DNA of 57,897 bases from a virus. The number at the start of each line of letters is the position of its first letter. Position 1 is the stretch's first letter. A program made the position numbers and the translations under genes. The notes below the pieces were generated by a model. It saw only the letters and a program-made list of their open reading frames with translations, searched no databases and was not told where the DNA came from. Shown here piece after piece: positions 34,333-43,116 of this stretch. The stretch covers positions 1 to 57,897 of the IMG/VR virus record IMGVR_UViG_3300044640_000504. One strand, given 5' to 3'.

Positions 34333-34761
34333 CTATAAATATAAAACTTTTTTAATTTCTCTAAATGTTTCTCTCGGTTCACCATCTGTGCAAATTGAAA
34401 TAAAGTCCTCTAATGGTTCTTCATAATTATCTACAAAGTATGTTTCCCTTCCTCTTTCTTTTGTAGTGTAAAGATATATTTCTTTTACATTACAATCTTT
34501 TTTTAATGCTTCACGAAGTTCTCTGTAAGGTGCTACCATTGATATGATTACACCTTTATTTTCAGAGTCCAAATATCGAACTATATCAAATGATTTTTCA
34601 ATATTTTTTAATCTTCCTTCTTTTGTATAATCGGTATTTGGAAATAACTTTCGCATCGTATCACCATCTATATGAAACATATGGTTTCCAAGATACATTT
34701 GTAACATTTTTGCTAATGTAGTTTTTCCACTACCCGGCTGTCCTATGAATAAATAAATCAT
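34333..34761 (-). CDS. cysC: APS kinase-like P-loop kinase
   Basis: This 142-residue protein has a P-loop GQPGSGKTT (7-15), the APS-kinase hallmark HIDGDTMRKLFPN (30-42), KNIEKSFDIVRYL, and ISMVAPYRELREALKK matching the ISPFRAER segment of CysC. APS kinase makes PAPS from APS and ATP. It is shorter than bacterial CysC (about 200 residues) and could instead be a related kinase. A sulfotransferase gene lies 1.5 kb downstream, which supports a PAPS role. No ATP sulfurylase is visible in this window, so APS would have to come from the host. Confidence 0.75.
   Translation of the reverse strand: MIYLFIGQPGSGKTTLAKMLQMYLGNHMFHIDGDTMRKLFPNTDYTKEGRLKNIEKSFDIVRYLDSENKGVIISMVAPYRELREALKKDCNVKEIYLYTTKERGRETYFVDNYEEPLEDFISICTDGEPRETFREIKKVLYL
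34334..34343 (-). promoter_or_regulatory. Late-promoter-like motif before the adhesin gene
   Basis: An exact TATATTTATA on the coding strand inside the last codons of the APS-kinase-like gene, 20 bases upstream of the adhesin ATG. Confidence 0.6.
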
Positions 34762-34778
34762 AACTCTATAATTTTAAT

Positions 34779-34788
34779 TATAAACATA
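34779..34788 (-). promoter_or_regulatory. Variant late-promoter-like motif before the APS-kinase-like gene
   Basis: TATGTTTATA on the coding strand, one mismatch from the consensus, about 17 bases upstream of the ATG at 34761. Confidence 0.45.
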
Positions 34789-34818
34789 AAGTTACGATTT
34801 ATTTTTCACAATTCCAAA

Positions 34819-36987
34819 TTATTTATTCTTTAATTCGTCTAATTCAGCTTTCAATTCTTTGATTGCTTCTATAATAAGTGGAACAATCTTTTCGTATTTA
34901 ACCGTTAAGTAGTTCTCACCTGATTTAGATATAATTTCACCACTTTCTAATACTAATCTATCTATTGGTGCTAATACTACTACCTCTGGTAATACTTCTT
35001 GTACCTCTTGTGCCGATACTCCGACTTGTTGCTCATCTGTTGTATAACCCAATGATTTAGCCACATCACTATTTGTGTAGTGGAAACCATTTAATTGTTG
35101 TACTTTTGATAATGCGTTTTCAATATTACCAATTCTTACTTTCAATCTATCGTCAGATGAATATGCCGTAATATCACCAGTTGCAGTAATTGCTCCTTGT
35201 ACTGCTATACCTCCGGTGAATGTACCACCACCAAATGGGTTTCCAGTTGGACCAGTTGGTCCAGTTGGTCCAGTTCCACCATTTGGTCCAGTTGGTCCTT
35301 GTCTACCTTGTGGACCAGTTGGTCCAGTTCCACCAGTTGGTCCAGTTCCACCAGTTGGTCCTTGATTACCTTGCGGTCCAGTTCCACCAGTTGGTCCAGT
35401 TCCACCAGTTGGTCCTTGATTACCTTGCGGTCCAGTTCCACCAGTTGGTCCTTGATTACCTTGTGGTCCGTTTGCTCCATTAGAACCATTTGGTCCTTGA
35501 TTTCCTTGTGCTCCGGCCGTACCTGATGTAGCTGCACTATATGATGTTCCGTTTATAGTTAAATCACCAACTACACCAATTGAACCAGTTACTCCAAGAG
35601 AGCCAGTTATTTGAGTTGCTGATACTATTGTTACTAATGTACCATTATCTGTAATGTTTGAGTTAGCAACGTGCTCTCTACCACCACCTTTTAATAATTT
35701 GTTAGTTGTAGGGTATGTTTCATTACCTAAATCGTTATATGTTTCTGGTCCTACCAAAAATACAGATGATGTTACAGTAGTACCATCTCCTCTGTGTACA
35801 AATATAAATTCATCTAAAACTGAATCATAAAGGAATGAACCAGAACCACCCGTTGAACCACTATCTACTGAAACTACACCTGAAAATCTAACTGCTGGTG
35901 TATCAGTATTTAATATTACTGTGTTTGTCCCAATACTTACTGCCGAAGCGGTAATGTTTTGTACCGATGATGAACCTTGTACAACTAAATTAGCACTAAC
36001 AAAAAGTGAACCAGTAATTACTTGTGTTCCAGTAAATATATTATCACCACTTAATTTAGCGTAAGTTGTTACTGCACTACCACTATATGCAGATGCTGAT
36101 GCAAATGCTCCAGCTGCTGCTTGCGTAGCAGTTGTGATATTATCAGTTTGAGTATTGTTTGTTGTTGCTAAACTTGCTGATAAACCAACTTGAGAAGCTA
36201 AACTAGCACTAAATGATGTTGCTGCTGAACCACTATATGCAGATGCTGATGCAAATGCTCCAGCTGCTGAAGCAGAGTTGGTAGTGATGTTACCAATATT
36301 TGTGTTTATCGTTGTATAGAAACTACCACTATAAGCAGATGCAGAAGCGAATGCTCCAGCTGCTGAAGCAGAGTTGGTAGTAATATTGGTATTGGCCGAT
36401 TGTGTGTAAGAGTTGAATGAACCAGTAGTTGTATAGATTTCCGCTACACCAGCTGATGATGAATTTGCTACTTGTTGAGTAACAGTTCCATTATTATCTA
36501 CCACATTGATTGAACCGGTTGTGATTTGGATATTACCAATTTGGATACCACCACCTGCAATACCAGTAATTGTAGTTACTACTTGGTTATTACCCGGATT
36601 AACCATTTTGATTGAACCAGTAGAAATGTAAAGGTCTCTCCACATTTTTGCTGCACTACCCAAATCAAATGTATTATCATTTGAAGGGATAAGAGATGAA
36701 CTTAAACTAGCTACAACATTTACACTGTCGGATGTATTATCACCAATTGTAATGTTTCCACCTAATGTTAAATTACCACCAATTTTTGCGTTTCCAGTAA
36801 TATCTAATCCTGAACCTGAAATAGGTCCAAAATTTCCAGTACTTCCAGTTCCTCCTGCTGATAATACGATGTCTCCATTTGGACCACCAATTACTAAAGT
36901 TCCTAGTGTGGAGTTTACGAATGGTTCTCCGAATTGGAGTGAACCTGATTGTTGTGCGGTTGTACCGCGTCTAAATTTAAGTGCCAT
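34819..36987 (-). CDS. Collagen-like tail fibre with S74 chaperone
   Basis: This 722-residue fibre has an N-terminal tropism-determinant-like module ([20 protein letters not shown], then [15 protein letters not shown]), Ser/Ala/Thr-rich stalk repeats (about 195-310; [10 protein letters not shown]), a beta module also present twice in the 38.6 kb fibre ([20 protein letters not shown]), a collagen-like tract (about 495-580; [10 protein letters not shown]) and an S74 chaperone of 112 residues starting SDDRLKVRI. The linker [16 protein letters not shown] is nearly identical to the one in the 10.6 kb fibre. The S74 domain trimerises the fibre and is then cut off. A late-promoter motif lies 30 bases upstream. 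Confidence 0.85.
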   Translation of the reverse strand: MALKFRRGTTAQQSGSLQFGEPFVNSTLGTLVIGGPNGDIVLSAGGTGSTGNFGPISGSGLDITGNAKIGGNLTLGGNITIGDNTSDSVNVVASLSSSLIPSNDNTFDLGSAAKMWRDLYISTGSIKMVNPGNNQVVTTITGIAGGGIQIGNIQITTGSINVVDNNGTVTQQVANSSSAGVAEIYTTTGSFNSYTQSANTNITTNSASAAGAFASASAYSGSFYTTINTNIGNITTNSASAAGAFASASAYSGSAATSFSASLASQVGLSASLATTNNTQTDNITTATQAAAGAFASASAYSGSAVTTYAKLSGDNIFTGTQVITGSLFVSANLVVQGSSSVQNITASAVSIGTNTVILNTDTPAVRFSGVVSVDSGSTGGSGSFLYDSVLDEFIFVHRGDGTTVTSSVFLVGPETYNDLGNETYPTTNKLLKGGGREHVANSNITDNGTLVTIVSATQITGSLGVTGSIGVVGDLTINGTSYSAATSGTAGAQGNQGPNGSNGANGPQGNQGPTGGTGPQGNQGPTGGTGPTGGTGPQGNQGPTGGTGPTGGTGPTGPQGRQGPTGPNGGTGPTGPTGPTGNPFGGGTFTGGIAVQGAITATGDITAYSSDDRLKVRIGNIENALSKVQQLNGFHYTNSDVAKSLGYTTDEQQVGVSAQEVQEVLPEVVVLAPIDRLVLESGEIISKSGENYLTVKYEKIVPLIIEAIKELKAELDELKNK
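35225..35515 (-). repeat. Collagen-coding DNA repeats
   Basis: Tandem imperfect repeats encode [13 protein letters not shown] blocks. Two copies of a roughly 50-base unit near 35340-35460 are almost identical, suggesting recent expansion. Confidence 0.7.
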
Positions 36988-37018
36988 TTAGTTTACCTTT
37001 TTTTTAGTTATGTACGCT

Positions 37019-37028
37019 TATAAATATA
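37019..37028 (-). promoter_or_regulatory. Late-promoter-like motif
   Basis: An exact TATATTTATA on the coding strand about 31 bases upstream of the collagen-like fibre ATG at 36987. Confidence 0.6.
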
Positions 37029-37041
37029 AAGTTTTTTTTTA

Positions 37042-37809
37042 TTAAACATTAAAATCCAAATCTCCGCTATTATTTATATATTTAGCAAGATGCATATAGT
37101 TGGCAGTGATACTACCAGTTGTTATATTCATTGTATCTGCACTCATAGATAAATAAGTTGTACTTGCAATTATTACTTGCATCGAGTCTGTTTGTGCAAC
37201 TACTTGAGTATTTGATGATATATCTTCTATAAAACCAACTTGCCCAGCTACTGATGGTTCTAAATTAAAATCAAATGTATTATTACCACCTGCAGATGCA
37301 CTAACTATTCTAGCATCTAGTGATGAACTGAAATCGGTTAGATTACCAACTCCGGTAAATGTTGATGCAGATACTGAACCAGTTACATTTATAGAACCTG
37401 TAAATTGGTGTGTATCATCTTGTGTATCACCAAACTTTGTTGAACCTGATTGAAATATTACAGATGATGAAACTACCGATATATTGAATTGTCTTGCATT
37501 AATTGCTCCTAATACCGTCAATTCATCCGTTACTAATTGAGAGCCACTAATGATGGTTGTTCCGTGATTGACGGTAAGAGTATCATTAACTTTTAGTGAT
37601 GAGAATGAACCAGTCCCATTTAGAGTTAGGGAGCCAGTAATTGTTGAATTTGTTGTTAGTATTTCTTGTATTGACTCAACGGAACCTGAACGTTTGAAGA
37701 ATACTTTACCATCGTAAGTATTGATTGCTACCTCTCCCAAGTTCAAAGAACCTGTATCCGGTACTTTTCCAGCTAAACCGGAACGCTTTAGTATAATGTT
37801 TTGAGCCAT
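37042..37809 (-). CDS. Short fibre or fibre-associated protein
   Basis: This 255-residue protein starts with the attachment-type module shared by five proteins here (MAQNIILKRSGLAGKVPDTG, then LGEVAINTYDGKVFFKRSGS) followed by ITGSLTLNGTGSF-type beta repeats and a C-terminal LSMSADTMNITTGSITANYM segment. The N-terminus is closest to the next protein upstream (37944-38576), so the two are probably duplicates. It has no chaperone domain. A role as a short fibre or fibre adaptor is inferred from composition and position. Confidence 0.65.
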   Translation of the reverse strand: MAQNIILKRSGLAGKVPDTGSLNLGEVAINTYDGKVFFKRSGSVESIQEILTTNSTITGSLTLNGTGSFSSLKVNDTLTVNHGTTIISGSQLVTDELTVLGAINARQFNISVVSSSVIFQSGSTKFGDTQDDTHQFTGSINVTGSVSASTFTGVGNLTDFSSSLDARIVSASAGGNNTFDFNLEPSVAGQVGFIEDISSNTQVVAQTDSMQVIIASTTYLSMSADTMNITTGSITANYMHLAKYINNSGDLDFNV

Positions 37810-37864
37810 ATGTATGGAACGTATTGGTGTTATTTAACAAGAAATATGTAGTATATACTACCTA

Positions 37865-37874
37865 TATAAATATA
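37865..37874 (-). promoter_or_regulatory. Late-promoter-like motif
   Basis: An exact TATATTTATA on the coding strand just downstream of a terminator and 55 bases upstream of the ATG at 37809. Confidence 0.6.
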
Positions 37875-37878
37875 TAAT

Positions 37879-37909
37879 AAAAAAATAAAACCCTCCAAAA
37901 TTTGGAAGG
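37879..37909 (-). terminator. Rho-independent terminator after the 37.9 kb gene
   Basis: A 9-base stem with one G-U pair (minus strand CCTTCCAAA/TTTGGAGGG) is followed by TTTTATTTTTTT. Confidence 0.8.
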
Positions 37910-37943
37910 TCCTATCTCACTTTACCTTTTAATAAATTATTTT

Positions 37944-38576
37944 TTAGAATGTTCCAGCATCTATACCCTCTTCTAATGCTTGCAATCTACTTGCTACTGA
38001 ACCAGAGTATGCCAATACATCACCAATACCATATAATGAGCCACTAAAACCATAAGTATCTGTTAGTTCTGCGAACTTTGTACCATTTTTTCTAAACTCA
38101 ATTGATGCAGTAGTTGGTGTAATATTATATATTGTACTACCACTATTTTCTAAATAACCAACATAACCCGCCGTTGGGTCTGTGTTGAAGTCATAATTGT
38201 TAGCTGCTGATATAACAACATTTGTTAATTTACTACCATCTCCAACGAATGCTGAAGCGGTAACAGAACCACCAAAATCTATATCACCTAGACCAACTAT
38301 ATCACCATTTACATAGATACTACCTGTTACATCCAAATCTTGTCTTACAACAAGCTCACTAAATGAACCAGTACCTATTATGTTTATATTACCAACAGTA
38401 TCACTATTAGTAACAACTAACTGCTCTATGCTTTCAGCCGAGCCTGATTTATGAATATACGCTTTACCATCGTAGGTGTTTAATCCAATCTCACCAACAA
38501 AAAGTGTTGATGTAGTTGGTAAACTGCCTGATACGGCGGAGCGTCTTTGTAATATTTTTTGATTTGGTACAGCCAT
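37944..38576 (-). CDS. Short fibre or fibre-associated protein
   Basis: This 210-residue protein has the attachment-type N-terminal module (KILQRRSAVSGSLPTTSTLF, then VGEIGLNTYDGKAYIHKSGS) and GNINIIGTGSF / DVTGSIYVNGD repeats, with a short helical end (ASRLQALEEGIDAG). It resembles the 37042-37809 protein over the first 100 residues. It has a terminator on each side (before its start and after its stop), so it may form its own transcription unit, yet no clear late-promoter motif is seen upstream. The function is inferred as fibre-related. Confidence 0.65.
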   Translation of the reverse strand: MAVPNQKILQRRSAVSGSLPTTSTLFVGEIGLNTYDGKAYIHKSGSAESIEQLVVTNSDTVGNINIIGTGSFSELVVRQDLDVTGSIYVNGDIVGLGDIDFGGSVTASAFVGDGSKLTNVVISAANNYDFNTDPTAGYVGYLENSGSTIYNITPTTASIEFRKNGTKFAELTDTYGFSGSLYGIGDVLAYSGSVASRLQALEEGIDAGTF

Positions 38577-38610
38577 TTTATTTTTTATTTTATCAGTTCA
38601 TTTATTTACT

Positions 38611-38641
38611 AAAAATAACCCCCCATTTCTGGGAGGTTATT
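38611..38641 (-). terminator. Rho-independent terminator after the long stalk fibre gene
   Basis: A 12-base stem with one G-U pair (minus strand AATAACCTCCCA/TGGGGGGTTATT) and a 4-base loop, followed by a T-rich tract. Confidence 0.8.
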
Positions 38642-38646
38642 TGTTA

Positions 38647-41600
38647 TTAGAATGAACCACCATCTATGGTATTACTCATTACGAAATCAGTACCATTCCA
38701 TTGTGCTATATCACCAGCCGTTGTAGGTGCTGCTATAAACTCAATGTTATCAGTTAAACCTCTAAATGCTAATCGTTTAGTTGAAGCACCTCCCGGTACA
38801 TTTAGTGAAGCTGTTACACTACTGAATGATACATTGTTTGCCGTACCAACTCCTTGTATTGAACCACTACCTTCTAATGTATCTAGTCTACTATCTACTG
38901 AAGAAGATAAAGCGGTTACACTTGCTGCACTTGCGGAGAATGATGTTGCTACCGAAGAACTAAATGTACCAGTTACACTTGCTACCGAAGAACTTAATTG
39001 TGCTATTTGGTATGCACTAGAACTAAATGAAGTTGAAATTGCGGTGTCAAAAGTTGCGTAACCAAATGTTCCACTTAATGCAGTTTGGATTGAAGATGTA
39101 AATACATTATCACCAGTTGCTAAAAGAACTTTATATTCACTATCTTTTACACCAGCTTTCCAGTAATCATTAGTTGAATCCCAAATTAAAGAACCAGTTG
39201 CCAAATTAGGTGATGTTACATCTTTAACATATAAACCACCATTAGATGCACCCGAACCATTTAATTCGATAATATTATCACCTAATTCAATTGTAGTTGA
39301 ATTAACCGAAGTTGTTGTACCTCTTACTAATAAATCACCTTGAATTGTTACAGATGAACCAGTTAGTTCAATTGCGGTTTTTAAAGATGATGAATATGTT
39401 TCTAATGCACCAATTCTATCAGTTTGTGCGTTATCCGTAGTTGCAATTGAAGCACTTAATGCGGTTTGTGAAGCTAAACTTGCAGAGAATGAAGTAGCTG
39501 CCGATGCACTATTAGCCGTTGCAGTTGCTGCACTTGCACTAAATTGAGTGTAAGCAGAGCCAGATAAGGTATTGAAATCCGATGCTGCTGATGCACTATT
39601 AGCAGTTGCAGTAAATGCACTTGCAGAGAATTGAGTATAAATTGAACCACTAAACTCACCAGTTGTACTTGCTACCGATGCAGATACTGCAGTAATACTA
39701 GCGTTACTTGCAGAGATTGAAGTAGCCGCACTCGCAGAGTTTGCAGTTGCAGTAAATACACTTGCAGAGAATTGTGTATAAGCCGAACCAGATAATGTAT
39801 TAAAATCCGTAGCCGCACTTGCAGAGTTTATAGTTGCAGTAAATGCACTTGCAGAGAACGATGTTGCTGCCGATGAACTATTTGCAGTTGCAGTAGCTGC
39901 ACTTGCAGAGAATTGTGTATAAGTAGAACCACTTAATGTGTTAAAGTCAGATGCCGCACTTGCAGAGTTTGCAGTTATTGTAGCTAAACTTGCAGAGAAC
40001 GATGTTGCTGAACTTGCTGAATTAGCCGTTACACTTGCCGCACTTGCAGAGAATTGTGTATAAGCCGAACCAGATAATGTATTAAAATCAGATGCTACAC
40101 TTGCAGATAGAGCCGTTTGAGAAGCTAAACTTGCAGAGAATGAAGTTGCTGCCGATGCAGAGTTTGCAGTATATCCAGCAACACTTGCACTAATTCTTGT
40201 ATCAAACGATGCAGAATCTATGTAGTATGATTGTGTAAATGCTAAATAAGAACCAGAAATAGTTTCCAAATTAGAAACTCTTGTTCCTAATGAACCACCA
40301 CCACCGATTGAACTTTCAATTGTATCTAATCTAGTATCAACCGATGTAGAGTATGCAGTTACATTACCTAAACCAGTTATTGTAGATGAACTAATGTTAC
40401 CACTTACATCCAAATCACCAGTTAAAGTAATTTTACCTGCTGATTGGCTCATTATTGAATCACCAATATGGTCATCACCCGTTGCAACCATTATTCTACC
40501 AGGAGTCAAATGAACTTCATCACCCAAAGAACCAGAGTTTTTTGGACCAGAAATTAACATTGCACTCATATTGGCTTCATCACCTACATTTGGATGTTGG
40601 TAAATCCAATGATTATTTAATGAATCCCAAAATAATGAACCAGATACACCTGCATTAGAACCAGAATCTTGTACACTTATACCACCAAATCTAACGGCAG
40701 GAGTTGCGTTGTTTAATACAATTGTATTATCACCAATATCTAAAACCGATGCAGTTACATTAAATAGTGATGAAGAACCATAAACAATTAAATCGTTTGT
40801 GATGTACATCGAACCAGTAATGACCTGATTTCCTTGGAATATGTTTGAACCAGTAGTTGCTAATCTTGTATCGTTAAATTCAAGTGCATCTAATCTAGTA
40901 TCTACCGAAGTTGATAATGCTAATACCGATGCTGCCGATGCGGAGAATGAAGTTGCTACTGAAGAACTAAAGTTACCCGTTACACTAGCTACCGAAGAAG
41001 ATAATGCAGTTACTTCTGCTGCACTTGCACTAAATCTAGTATCTACTGATTGTGAGAACAAAGTTACATTACCAATACCACTTATTGTTGATGCACTAAT
41101 GTTACCACTAGCACTTAAACTACCAGTAAAATCAATTCCATTTACAGCAGTAATTGTTACCGTTCCTGCACTATCATTTATTGCTACATAGTTAGTATCA
41201 TCACCTAAAAAGGTTAATCCACCCGTAGCTTTAATATGAACATCCGTAGCTGCAGTATTATAAATTTCAAGTTGTCTTGCATCACCAACATTAGGTTGTA
41301 AGAAAATTGAACCAGTACCTTGTATTGGACCGGTAACAAGTAATGAACCTGTTATAGTTTGGTCACCATTAAATCTATTTGAACCAGTTGTTGCGTATGA
41401 ACCAGTTAAGGCTTCTAAATTACCAACACGAGTTGCAATTGAACCGCCACCGCCTAAAGAAGCTTCAACCGAACCTAATCTACTATCAACTGATTGTGAG
41501 AATGGTTGGATGTTACCTACTAAATTGATTGCTTCGTTTCCATCACTACCTAATAAGAATAAGGTAGAACTACCACTTGCGTAGTAAGGAACTCCTTTAA

Positions 41601-41835
41601 GCATTCCATTGTAAGTAGATGCAGAAAAGATATTAGGGTTAGATGAACCCATCAAGAATCTGTTGGTAGCTTGTACCGAACCTGATTCAGGAACAATGAA
41701 CGACAATGCCGTTCCGTTGGTTGTGGTTAGGTTAGCGGAGCCAGTAGCTAATACTATCTCACCTTTTTGTAGTGAGCCAGTTACCTCACTTAATTTTTCT
41801 AGACTACCACGTCTGTGTTTGATTATTTGTGCCAT
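38647..41835 (-). CDS. Long stalk-type tail fibre
   Basis: This 1062-residue fibre starts with an attachment-type module (MAQIIKHRRGSLEKLSEVTG, then LQKGEIVLATGS). The central 500 residues are repeats of short heptad-like units ([27 protein letters not shown]), which look like a trimeric coiled-coil stalk. A beta module (LDIGDNTIVLNNATPAVRFG) occurs near residue 360 and again in diverged form near 850, and once in the 34.8 kb fibre. The C-terminus is short (RLAFRGLTDNIEFIAAP then IAQWNGTDFVMSN) with no chaperone. It is probably a proximal fibre segment. Confidence 0.75.
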   Translation of the reverse strand: MAQIIKHRRGSLEKLSEVTGSLQKGEIVLATGSANLTTTNGTALSFIVPESGSVQATNRFLMGSSNPNIFSASTYNGMLKGVPYYASGSSTLFLLGSDGNEAINLVGNIQPFSQSVDSRLGSVEASLGGGGSIATRVGNLEALTGSYATTGSNRFNGDQTITGSLLVTGPIQGTGSIFLQPNVGDARQLEIYNTAATDVHIKATGGLTFLGDDTNYVAINDSAGTVTITAVNGIDFTGSLSASGNISASTISGIGNVTLFSQSVDTRFSASAAEVTALSSSVASVTGNFSSSVATSFSASAASVLALSTSVDTRLDALEFNDTRLATTGSNIFQGNQVITGSMYITNDLIVYGSSSLFNVTASVLDIGDNTIVLNNATPAVRFGGISVQDSGSNAGVSGSLFWDSLNNHWIYQHPNVGDEANMSAMLISGPKNSGSLGDEVHLTPGRIMVATGDDHIGDSIMSQSAGKITLTGDLDVSGNISSSTITGLGNVTAYSTSVDTRLDTIESSIGGGGSLGTRVSNLETISGSYLAFTQSYYIDSASFDTRISASVAGYTANSASAATSFSASLASQTALSASVASDFNTLSGSAYTQFSASAASVTANSASSATSFSASLATITANSASAASDFNTLSGSTYTQFSASAATATANSSSAATSFSASAFTATINSASAATDFNTLSGSAYTQFSASVFTATANSASAATSISASNASITAVSASVASTTGEFSGSIYTQFSASAFTATANSASAASDFNTLSGSAYTQFSASAATATANSASAATSFSASLASQTALSASIATTDNAQTDRIGALETYSSSLKTAIELTGSSVTIQGDLLVRGTTTSVNSTTIELGDNIIELNGSGASNGGLYVKDVTSPNLATGSLIWDSTNDYWKAGVKDSEYKVLLATGDNVFTSSIQTALSGTFGYATFDTAISTSFSSSAYQIAQLSSSVASVTGTFSSSVATSFSASAASVTALSSSVDSRLDTLEGSGSIQGVGTANNVSFSSVTASLNVPGGASTKRLAFRGLTDNIEFIAAPTTAGDIAQWNGTDFVMSNTIDGGSF
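39430..40200 (-). repeat. Stalk-coding DNA repeats
   Basis: Repeats of about 100-130 bases encode Ser/Ala/Thr stalk units (LSGSAYTQFSAS-type). Several 40-base stretches recur almost unchanged, for example near 39780, 39915 and 40060. Confidence 0.7.
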
Positions 41836-41871
41836 TTGTTTGAGTTATTCCCCTTTTGTTTTTTATCTTTA

Positions 41872-41881
41872 TATAAATATA
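41872..41881 (-). promoter_or_regulatory. Late-promoter-like motif before the stalk fibre
   Basis: An exact TATATTTATA on the coding strand, 36 bases upstream of the ATG at 41835, with an AAGGGG purine run in the leader. Confidence 0.6.
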
Positions 41882-41922
41882 CCAAAACCTTTTAATCAAC
41901 TGTTTTTTTTTGTATTATATTT

Positions 41923-42282
41923 TTACCACTCACCCTGGTCTATCACATTACTTTGTGGTTGGTTATTTACAAATGGGTCAGCAGGTGCAATAGAACCCGT
42001 CTGTCCACTTATCCATAGTTGTGCAGGCACTGAAGTATCTAATTCTAAATTTAAAGAACCAGTTAAATTTGTAGCATCTACTACCGCAACTGCTCCACTT
42101 ATAATTAGTGAATAACTATCCGCATCTGTTGGTACGATTGTTAAACCTTCCATCGTAACATTTTTTAATGTCATCCCATCTACGGTTTCGTAAATAGCAT
42201 TTGCTAAATCAGTTCCAACCAATGAAGCTGATAATAGTGCATCTGCGTTTTCTAATTGTTTTAATGCTATAAATGTTGCCAT
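41923..42282 (-). CDS. Small virion-associated protein of unknown function
   Basis: This 119-residue protein begins with a helical segment (LKQLENADALLSASLVGTDL) and continues as beta strands rich in Thr/Val (GLTIVPTDADSYSLIISGA, NLTGSLNLELDTS). The TGSL signature is shared with fibre proteins of this phage. It is the last gene of the neck unit and starts three bases after its upstream neighbour, with AGGAT six bases before the ATG. No catalytic motif is present. I do not recognise the family. Confidence 0.6.
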   Translation of the reverse strand: MATFIALKQLENADALLSASLVGTDLANAIYETVDGMTLKNVTMEGLTIVPTDADSYSLIISGAVAVVDATNLTGSLNLELDTSVPAQLWISGQTGSIAPADPFVNNQPQSNVIDQGEW

Positions 42283-42285
42283 ATC

Positions 42286-42786
42286 CTATATTATATTCTT
42301 AAATGCTCCACAAATTAAAAAACTATCCTCATTCAAATTATCAGGAATTGTTGTTTTTTGCATTGTAAAAACTATGTTTCCTATATTATTAAATGAAACT
42401 ATATAATCGGGTACATCCAATCTAATTCCGTTTATATAAATATCAAAATCTTTACTAGTTAAACTATCGTATCCCTGCATTGGTGCATATGATGTTATAG
42501 TTGCTACATAATATGTTGGATATTCTATTAAAAGATTTGGATTTAGTTTAACATCACTTGCTATATAATCAAACATATCCAATTTGTAATCCAACACCTT
42601 ATCTAAATAATTTGGTTGAATTGTTTTAATTGGTGCTGATTTTGTTTTTGATGGAGTTGGTAATGTTTTTTCAGCCAATATAGAACCGGTCATATCATTC
42701 AAAACTAAATTGGACAGAGTTTCCATCTTATCTAAAAATAGATTTTTTCTATTAGATATTGCCGATATATTTGGTCTATTTTTCAT
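42286..42786 (-). CDS. Neck-cluster protein of unknown function
   Basis: This 166-residue protein has a charged N-terminal 55 residues (KNLFLDKMETLSNLVLNDMT) and a beta-rich C-terminal part (IEYPTYYVATITSYAPMQGY, DFDIYINGIRLDVPDYIVSF). The C-terminal half resembles the DIYINGIRL-type strands of phage virion beta-sandwich domains and of its neighbour (42786-43115). It shares one base with that neighbour. Being in the gp13-gp15 unit suggests a tail-completion or head-tail component. Confidence 0.6.
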   Translation of the reverse strand: MKNRPNISAISNRKNLFLDKMETLSNLVLNDMTGSILAEKTLPTPSKTKSAPIKTIQPNYLDKVLDYKLDMFDYIASDVKLNPNLLIEYPTYYVATITSYAPMQGYDSLTSKDFDIYINGIRLDVPDYIVSFNNIGNIVFTMQKTTIPDNLNEDSFLICGAFKNII

Positions 42787-43115
42787 TAGTGTGGTATATG
42801 TTTGAACATTCCAGTTACTCTTATATCATCCGTTGCATCTAATGTATATGGAAAGTTTGCTTTAATAAACTTCACTAATACTGAATTACCTTCATTATTT
42901 TCCAAAATGTAATCCATTGGTAGAATTGTTTGTCCGTTTACATCTATTCTTTCTTTTTCTTGCACCGAAGTTAAAGTTCCCATTAAACTATTGGGAGCTA
43001 AAATAAATCCTTCAATTATGAATATAAAATAAGTTGGATTACTTAAATCATATACATCTACTTTATGTGTGCTAGTAGTAACAAATGGTTTTACTAGCTT
43101 TTGGAAATTGCTCAT
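42786..43115 (-). CDS. Neck-cluster protein of unknown function
   Basis: This 109-residue protein is beta-rich: YDLSNPTYFIFIIEGFILAP, INGQTILPMDYILENN-like (here VNGQTILPMDYI) and SVLVKFIKANFPY. The layout of an INGxxL strand pair resembles the C-terminal half of the next protein, so the two may have arisen by duplication. It starts one base after the gp15-like gene stops. I do not recognise a named family. A small structural role at the neck or tail terminus is inferred from position. Confidence 0.6.
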   Translation of the reverse strand: MSNFQKLVKPFVTTSTHKVDVYDLSNPTYFIFIIEGFILAPNSLMGTLTSVQEKERIDVNGQTILPMDYILENNEGNSVLVKFIKANFPYTLDATDDIRVTGMFKHIPH

Positions 43116-43116
43116 A

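Noticed and set aside
34819-41835. Possible diversity-generating retroelement because of tropism-determinant-like N-termini
   Set aside because: No reverse transcriptase gene and no template/variable repeat pair with A-biased differences are visible. The similarity covers only the attachment module.
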